From assembly GCA_011009095.1 (NCBI GenBank), contig VTPC01003835.1:30818-94817 (forward strand): a stretch of DNA of 64,000 nucleotides, given 5' to 3'. This document shows, piece by piece, positions 58,524-64,000 of this stretch. Position 1 is the first letter of the stretch. Each line of letters opens with the position of its first letter. The notes below the pieces were generated by a model. It searched no databases, was not told where the DNA came from, and saw only the letters and a program-made list of their open reading frames with translations. This DNA is from Ignelater luminosus (Eukaryota > Arthropoda > Insecta > Coleoptera > Elateridae). The position numbers were made by a program, and so were the translations under genes.

Positions 58524-59921
58524 TCATTGTATATTGCTTTCAAAAGGTAGCTCACCACTATGAACGAGCATATGCTTTTTTAAGTGGATTTTCTGTGAAA
58601 ACTTATAATCGCATATATTACATTTAAATGGTTTCTCACCGGTATGAATGCGCATATGTGTTCGTAATTTGCTTTTTTCTTGACTTTTATAACCGCATAT
58701 ATTACACTCAAAAGGCTCCTCGCCACTATGAATACGCATATGTTGTCGTAATTGTCTTTTCTGTTTACATTTATAACTACATGTACCACACTGCAAACGT
58801 TTCTCGTCAGTATGAAAGCTCATATGGCTGTTTAAATTACTTTTCGTTGTACATTTATAGGTACATTTATTACACTCAAAGGGCTTCTCGCCACTATGTA
58901 CCCGTACATGACTTCGTAAATGGCTTCTCTGTCTACACTTATAACCGCATATATTACACTCAAAAGGTTTCTCGCCACTATGAATAAGCATATGCGTTCG
59001 TAAAGTGCGTCTCTCTAAACTTTTAAAACCGCAAACATCACACTCAAAAGGTTTCTCGCCACTGTGAATGCGCATATGCATTCGTAAACAACCTTTCTGT
59101 TTGCATTTATAACCGCATATATTACACTCAAAAGGTTTCTCATCACTATGAATTTGCATATGCCTTTGTAAATCGTGTTTTCGTGAAAACTGACTGATGC
59201 ATACATTACACTCAAAAGGTTTTTCGTCGCTATGAACGCACATATGTTTTCGTAAATTGCTTGCTGTTGTAGTTTTATAGTCACATATATCGCACTCGAA
59301 AGGTTTTTCGTCAGTATGAATGCGTATATGCTCTTGTAAATGGCTTTTCCGTGTAAATCTATAATGGCATATATTACACTCAAACGGTTTCTCACCACTA
59401 TGAACATGCACATGTCTTGATAAACTGCTTTGGTCTGAACTTTTAAAATCACATATATTACACTCAAAAGGTTTCTCGCCACTATGAACGCGCATATGAT
59501 TTCGTAAATGGCTTAGCCGCGGAAATTTATAATCACATATATCACACGCAAAAGGTTTCTCGCCACTATGACGGAGTATATGGTTTCGTAAGTGGATTTT
59601 CTGCGAAAATTTATAACCGCATATATTACATCCAAAAGGTTTCTCCCCATTATGGACACGCATATGAGTTCGTAAATGGCTTTTCTGTTTACATTTATAA
59701 CTGCATATATTACACTCGAAAGGTTTCTCGTCACTATGGACGCGTAGATGCATTTGTAAATAGCTTTTGCGTGTACATTTATAGCCGCATATGTTACATT
59801 GTAAAGATTTTTTGCTAGTATGATTCGGGATATTTCTTTTTAAACTGCGTTTTGGCATTAATTTATTATGTAATATGCTGCCCTGCAATGTGTCCTTTTT
59901 GTGTGATTCCATATCCTCCAT
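58524..59921 (-). CDS. C2H2 zinc-finger protein with 15 fingers
   Basis: One long exon encodes 465 residues from ATG at 59921 (MEDMESHKKD, good context GATATGG). A TTTTGTTTTAG acceptor lies at 59989, with an in-frame TAA just inside, so upstream exons would be non-coding or differently spliced. After a basic 35-residue leader come 15 uninterrupted fingers C-x2-C-x12-H-x3-H with HSGEKPFECNIC-type linkers, then GELPFESNIQ and stop. No N-terminal partner domain (ZAD, BTB) is visible. Such arrays bind DNA in the nucleus; the varied helix residues imply a long, specific target that cannot be named. It is a close relative of the gene at 63-64 kb. Confidence 0.85.
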   Translation of the reverse strand: MEDMESHKKDTLQGSILHNKLMPKRSLKRNIPNHTSKKSLQCNICGYKCTRKSYLQMHLRVHSDEKPFECNICSYKCKQKSHLRTHMRVHNGEKPFGCNICGYKFSQKIHLRNHILRHSGEKPFACDICDYKFPRLSHLRNHMRVHSGEKPFECNICDFKSSDQSSLSRHVHVHSGEKPFECNICHYRFTRKSHLQEHIRIHTDEKPFECDICDYKTTTASNLRKHMCVHSDEKPFECNVCISQFSRKHDLQRHMQIHSDEKPFECNICGYKCKQKGCLRMHMRIHSGEKPFECDVCGFKSLERRTLRTHMLIHSGEKPFECNICGYKCRQRSHLRSHVRVHSGEKPFECNKCTYKCTTKSNLNSHMSFHTDEKRLQCGTCSYKCKQKRQLRQHMRIHSGEEPFECNICGYKSQEKSKLRTHMRIHTGEKPFKCNICDYKFSQKIHLKKHMLVHSGELPFESNIQ

Positions 59922-59989
59922 ATCTGTACCTTTTTGATCTTGCACTTGTGGCACCCTGGTATGTATATCTCCAGAAAGGTTGATTTACC

Positions 59990-62224
59990 TAAAACAAAAT
60001 TATTTAAGAATCTATTAGGTAGGAAAGCAGAGATACACTTATAAAAATATGGTTGAGTGGTGAACATGGTGTTTAACGTTTATGTGTGCCTAACATTAGC
60101 CGCAAATTGGAAAGTAATATTTTCGTTTGGTTTCTGGCAATGTTTGTTATATACATACCTCACAATTTCACAAATTAAGTAGAATCTTTAGCAGCACAAT
60201 TGTTCGAACTTGATGTAGTGAAATTTACTTAACGCACATTAATAATAAGAGATGCTGGAAGGAGGATAGTTTTATATGCTCCTAACCTTAGTCGAAGAAT
60301 AAGTAACTCTTTTAAATAAGACAACACGATAAACTCTTGTTCTATATTGATTTCGGTTCGATGCTTTTGTCACATGACCAGTTTACAATTACAAATATTT
60401 GTTATTGTATCCTTTTAATTAAAGGTACATTCGTTTATGTTATTGTTTAAACTCGGAGTGCACCGCTTATTATAAAAGTCGCTCGTTTTTTACAGTACGA
60501 AGTGGAGGGAACAAACTCAACTAATGCACCAACTGCAAAAGTTGTGCGCTAGGAGGTTAAAGGTTAGGAGTTTATGGAAGCACAAGCGGAGTTGCCAAGT
60601 TTGGAAACGTTCAGAACACTCTCTTATTGTTTTTAATTTTTTTACAATAATTTTGAAGATTCTATTGATTCTATACATCTGAGTTCGTTTGAACAATAAG
60701 TTTGTAGATAACTGTAAGAAATTTGTATAAATTAATATGCAGATAGATTTTATTTTTATTTGACAACCCTGAGCAGAAGAAACAAAAAACAAGATACGTA
60801 TTATAACCTCAATTCTCAATTGTTACAATTTTGTTAATTAAATAAACCTACCTATTTTAGTTTTATAACACAGCAGATTTAGTTAAATTAAAATTAATAA
60901 AAATAATTGTTGAGGTTACGTTTGTGACTTTATTTGTTTACATTCTAGGACTCCAGATGATATACCGTTTTCTTTTTTTATTCTGATAAACTCTGCTTTA
61001 TGTATCACGTGATCATTCGCTCCACTCGTAACGCTGCAACTCCAAAACAGAAAACCGAACGTACCGTAAATATCCTCGACCTTGGCCGTCCACCATTTAC
61101 ACATTTCTCAAGAAAACCAGTGTTGGCGACCATGCAAGTACCACGGTATACGGCACGGATATTAGACAAGGTATGGTTCACTAATTTGACCTCCAGCCAA
61201 TCAGTAACGTATACGTCAGCGTAGTCCTCAGTCTATCCCACGGTCGATGCGTTTGGCGGAGCTTGACGTCAGCTAAGTCCCAACAAACGCAAATGAAGGG
61301 AATGCTTTGCTTACCACGACGCTTTATTATGGTGTATTATGTCATGTTTCTTTAGTGTCTTTTTATAGAAATATGCAAGGTGTTTTTGTTTTCCCAAAAA
61401 TGTAACGTGTAGACTGTACAACTTGTGTCTTTACAAGAGGTTGGAAACTACAAAGCATTTTATATTCCTTTTAAATTTAAAAGTTATGTTGAATATCGTT
61501 CCTTTTCCGTTAGATCTAATTAGTACTGATATTCTTCAAAGCATACGTATCATCATTCAAGTTATACCCTTTGAAGTTCTGTGTAATTAAGTGTTGTTCA
61601 CAAACCTCGGCAACAACATATTTTTAATTTATCGCCCTAGGGCTTATGGAATATCTCAAGATATTGGTTTGAACTAAATATCACTTTATTATTGAATGAA
61701 AAAGATTTAAATTGAAAAATTTTTCGAAAAAATGCAAATACACGTCCTCAGGTTCAGGCAACAGAAAACCACGTTCAAAGAATAGTGCAAAGCCGTTAAC
61801 TATGTCTTCAGGTTTGGTAAATTAATTAAATTACACATGTTATAATTTTTATGTTATTGTGAATTAAACACATTGTAATAAAATTTTAAAATTATAGTAA
61901 CAGTAATAATAAATTGGTAATAAATATTTTTTTCAATGTGGCATACAAAAATCCATCAGATATTGCCAACGACAATATCTACAAAGCAGGTAGATATGTA
62001 ACAAGTACACAAATTACATAAATGTACAGAATATGGTACAAAAACACACATATACATACAATATCAATGTTACAAATTCAAATCTAGACAGACAGACAAA
62101 CAGTAGGTCTATACTTCTCTTCTGACAAGCTTTGGTCGATTCTGCCAGATGGCTGTACAGTCTTAATGATGCAATAAAAGGCCCTCTATTTACCTGTTCG
62201 CATTTAAAATGGCATACAGAGTGT
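59990..62224. other. intergenic or upstream region of the zinc-finger genes
   Basis: Mostly AT-rich. A CG-richer part (60950-61300) contains the E-box palindrome ATCACGTGAT near 61005 and a CRE at 61264-61271; it might be a promoter. Open frames on both strands there (61000-61224 plus, 60916-61104 minus) overlap and show no domain. Short GACA-rich sequence lies near 62088. Confidence 0.35.
61264..61271. promoter_or_regulatory. CRE-like site TGACGTCA
   Basis: Third perfect CRE palindrome of the window, in a CG-richer segment between the two zinc-finger genes. It may mark a promoter, but neither direction nor transcript can be shown. Confidence 0.25.
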
Positions 62225-62760
62225 TTGCAAATGAGTGAGGATGGTTTGAATTTAGCGCCACATTTAAATTATTTTCATGTTGGCACTACTTGTTTACTTT
62301 TTGCAATCTGTCAAATATTATCTATCTTTTTTGAGGTTATATAGTATTGTTTGTTGTTATACTTTCCCTGCGTTCGATAAGGTACATCTGACAGCTATTT
62401 TTACTCGGGATCAACGTTTTCGAGCAAAAACAGCTGTCAGAGGTCCTTAACGAACTCGAGGTTTGTAGTGTGCCACTGCGGGTGTAAAGGAAAGAAGAAA
62501 GATTTTAACAGTAAATTCTTATTCTATCCTTTACACTCGTCGTGCGAGTAGAGAGCTAACGTATATTTTTGTCTCTCTTCTTTGACAAGTGTGTTCACAC
62601 TCTACCCATTAAAAATGACATTTAATAAAACAATATCAAGGTACACTAAGGGTTTGTAAACAACACAGATTTGACAGATTGCAAAAAGTAAACAAGTAGT
62701 GCCAACATGAAGATTATTTAAATGTGGCGCCAAATTCAAACCATCCTCACTCATTTGCAA
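62225..62760. repeat. nested foldback element (~536 bp)
   Basis: Arms 62225-62316 and 62669-62760 are inverted copies, both 92 bases long with about four mismatches (outer end TTGCAAATGAGTGAGGATGG; inner end GCAATCTGTCAAAT). The symmetry extends weakly about a dozen bases outward. Between them sit two further hairpins (62372-62455 and about 62482-62536). There is no gene inside. It is probably a foldback-type non-autonomous transposon. Confidence 0.75.
62372..62455. repeat. 84-base hairpin inside the foldback element
   Basis: GTTCGATAAGGTACATCTG and onward to ACTCG pairs with CGAGCAAAAACAGCTGTCAG and onward to AACGAAC: arms of about 35 bases with a 13-base loop and few mismatches. It resembles the terminal repeat of a transposon inserted head-to-head, or a stem. 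Confidence 0.7.
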
Positions 62761-62889
62761 TCACTGTATACTATATAAGTCTTTTGAACTGCAAATGTTT
62801 AATTTATGTTACTAGCACAGGTGCTAAATTATTCTTTTTTTGACATAGCATACTACGTCTAGTGTATGATAATAGATAACAGACATTTG

Positions 62890-63004
62890 GCACTAACTGT
62901 ATATTCCTCTCAAACGGTTTCTCGTCACAACCAACGAACGTATGCCTTTGTACACGGTTTTTCACAGCATATTTATAATTACATACATTACGTTCAAAAG
63001 GTTT
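62890..63004 (-). pseudogene. ghost zinc finger and old C-terminus beyond the stop
   Basis: Downstream of the stop at 63005 the same frame continues KPFERNVCNYKYAVKNRVQR, then DEKPFERNIQ. This is one further finger whose first Cys is now Arg, followed by an end matching PFESNIQ at the terminus of the 58.5-kb gene. So the protein once ended later, and this part is no longer translated. Confidence 0.7.
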
Positions 63005-64000
63005 CTAGTTACTATGAACGTGCATATGCCTTTGTAAATTGTTTTTTGTTATACCTTTGTAATCGCACATATTACATTCAAAAGGTTTCTCGCCGCTATG
63101 GACACGCATATGAACCAGTAAATTGCCTTTCCTAGCACATCTATAACCGCATATATTACACTCGAAAGGTCTTTCGCCACTGTGAATGCGCATATGTCTT
63201 CCTAAACTGCTTTGGTCTGAACTTTTATAATCACATATATTACACTCAAAAGGTTTCTCGCCACTATGAATGCGCACATGGGTTCGTAAATGGCTTTTAT
63301 TTGAACTTTTATAACCGCATATATTACACTCGAAAGGCTTCTCGCCACTATGAACACGCATATGGCTTCGTAAACTGCTTAGAGCCGAACTTCTATAATC
63401 ACATATATTACACTCAAAAGGTTTGTTACTACTATGAACGTGCATATGGCGTACTAAATGGCTTTTCGCTGAACATTTATAACTACATATATTACACTCA
63501 AAAGGCTCTTCGCCACTATGAGCGCGAATATGGCTTCGTAAACGGCTTTTCTCTGAACATTTATAACCACATATATTACACTGAAAAGACTTTTCGCCGC
63601 TATGAACGAGCATATGCCTTTGTAAGTTGCTTTTTTCCATTCCTTTATAATCGCATATATTACACTCAAAAGGTTTCTCGTCACTATGAACGCGCAGATG
63701 CCTTCGTAAACTGCTTTTGTCTGAACTTTTATAATCACATATATTACACGCAAAAGGTTTCTCGCTACTATGAACGTTGATATGGCTTACTAAACAACTT
63801 TTTTCTGAACATTTATAACCGCATATATTACATCCAAAAGGCTCCTCGCCACTATGGCCGCAAATATGGCTTCGTAAACGGCTTTTCTCTGAACATTTAT
63901 AACCGCATATTTTACATTCAAAAGGCATCTTGCCACTATGAACCTGCATATGCCTTTGTAGATTGCTTTTCCTCCTACCTTTATAATCGCATATATTACA
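63005..64000 (-). CDS. C2H2 zinc-finger protein, partial (12 fingers visible)
   Basis: The frame enters from the window edge at a codon boundary (C of CNICDYKG) and runs 331 residues to TAG at 63005-63007. It holds 12 fingers C-x2-C-x12-H-x3-H, spaced 84 bases. Fingers 1-4 and 5-8 are near-copies of each other, including unusual linkers (SGEEPF after the second, SS-KPF after the third), so a four-finger unit was duplicated. The stop falls where the linker Glu codon GAG should be, cutting off a further finger. The 5' part lies beyond the window. It is likely a nuclear DNA-binding protein and a paralogue of the 58.5-kb gene. Confidence 0.85.
   Translation of the reverse strand, partial: CNICDYKGRRKSNLQRHMQVHSGKMPFECKICGYKCSEKSRLRSHICGHSGEEPFGCNICGYKCSEKSCLVSHINVHSSEKPFACNICDYKSSDKSSLRRHLRVHSDEKPFECNICDYKGMEKSNLQRHMLVHSGEKSFQCNICGYKCSEKSRLRSHIRAHSGEEPFECNICSYKCSAKSHLVRHMHVHSSNKPFECNICDYRSSALSSLRSHMRVHSGEKPFECNICGYKSSNKSHLRTHVRIHSGEKPFECNICDYKSSDQSSLGRHMRIHSGERPFECNICGYRCARKGNLLVHMRVHSGEKPFECNMCDYKGITKNNLQRHMHVHSN

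Noticed and set aside
58628..58987. 119-codon plus-strand frame with a repeated YYTQKxSRHYE pattern
   Set aside because: It is the antisense shadow of the zinc-finger array; the 28-residue period only mirrors the 84-base fingers.
58560..59800. Regular 84-base repeats that could look like a CRISPR or satellite array
   Set aside because: The period equals one zinc finger, the frame is open and the ligand residues are conserved; it is a coding repeat in a eukaryote.
61000..61224. 74-codon plus-strand frame at the CG-rich segment
   Set aside because: It overlaps an open frame on the other strand and shows no motif; the segment looks more like a promoter.
63301..63780. 159-codon plus-strand repetitive frame
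   Set aside because: It is antisense to the second zinc-finger array for the same reason.
1..64000. tRNA, rRNA or SINE genes and virus-derived insertions
   Set aside because: I looked for tRNA B-box-like GGTTCGAATCC words, rRNA-like GC-rich blocks and viral polymerase or capsid motifs and found none convincing; a covariance-model and protein search would be needed to be sure.

Overview
This is a eukaryotic, AT-rich and intron-containing window, almost certainly from an insect. The evidence is one multi-exon gene of the Nadrin/RhoGAP92B type, arrays of C2H2 zinc fingers with insect-style linkers, and a load of mariner, Tc1, PIF/Harbinger, RTE and hAT-like elements typical of insect genomes. 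The species cannot be fixed from the sequence; a beetle is a reasonable guess. There is one assembly gap of 400 N.

Layout. 1-19 kb is mostly non-coding: a small two-exon THAP-domain gene (2.25-2.58 kb) between perfect 22-bp inverted repeats 1.2 kb apart, some decayed tandem repeats, a GC-rich unexplained island at 8.9-9.5 kb, and the gap at 10.74-11.14 kb. 19-25 kb holds an apparently intact mariner (uninterrupted transposase, perfect 33-bp TIRs, TA duplication) and an RTE retrotransposon remnant that has lost its reverse-transcriptase core. 25.4-27.7 kb has a GC-rich stretch with a TATA box, a possible first coding exon and a possible internal exon, which may belong to an unrecognised plus-strand gene.

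29.7-43.7 kb is the main gene: a plus-strand, seven-coding-exon, 920-residue BAR-RhoGAP protein with a proline-rich tail and a C-terminal PDZ-ligand-like end. Its 10.1-kb third intron is stuffed with mobile DNA: a dead mariner, a dead Tc1, a 147-bp hairpin element and a complete 3.1-kb PIF/Harbinger element with both of its genes, TIRs and a TAA duplication.

46.9-58 kb is a graveyard of DNA transposons: an unclassified transposase-like pseudogene, an hAT-like pseudogene, a foldback element, a 999-bp Harbinger-type MITE and a 2.67-kb DD41D Tc1/mariner element broken by a frameshift. Between them lies a frameshifted zinc-finger gene (51.7-52.4 kb, minus).

58.5-64 kb contains two related minus-strand C2H2 zinc-finger genes: one with 15 fingers in one exon, and one with 12 visible fingers running off the window. 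Their homologous 3' ends and nearly identical finger modules point to local duplication. A nested foldback repeat of about 0.54 kb lies between them. Zinc-finger genes of this type are usually DNA-binding regulators; many rapidly evolving arrays sit in transposon-rich regions, which is the setting here, but no target can be read from the sequence.
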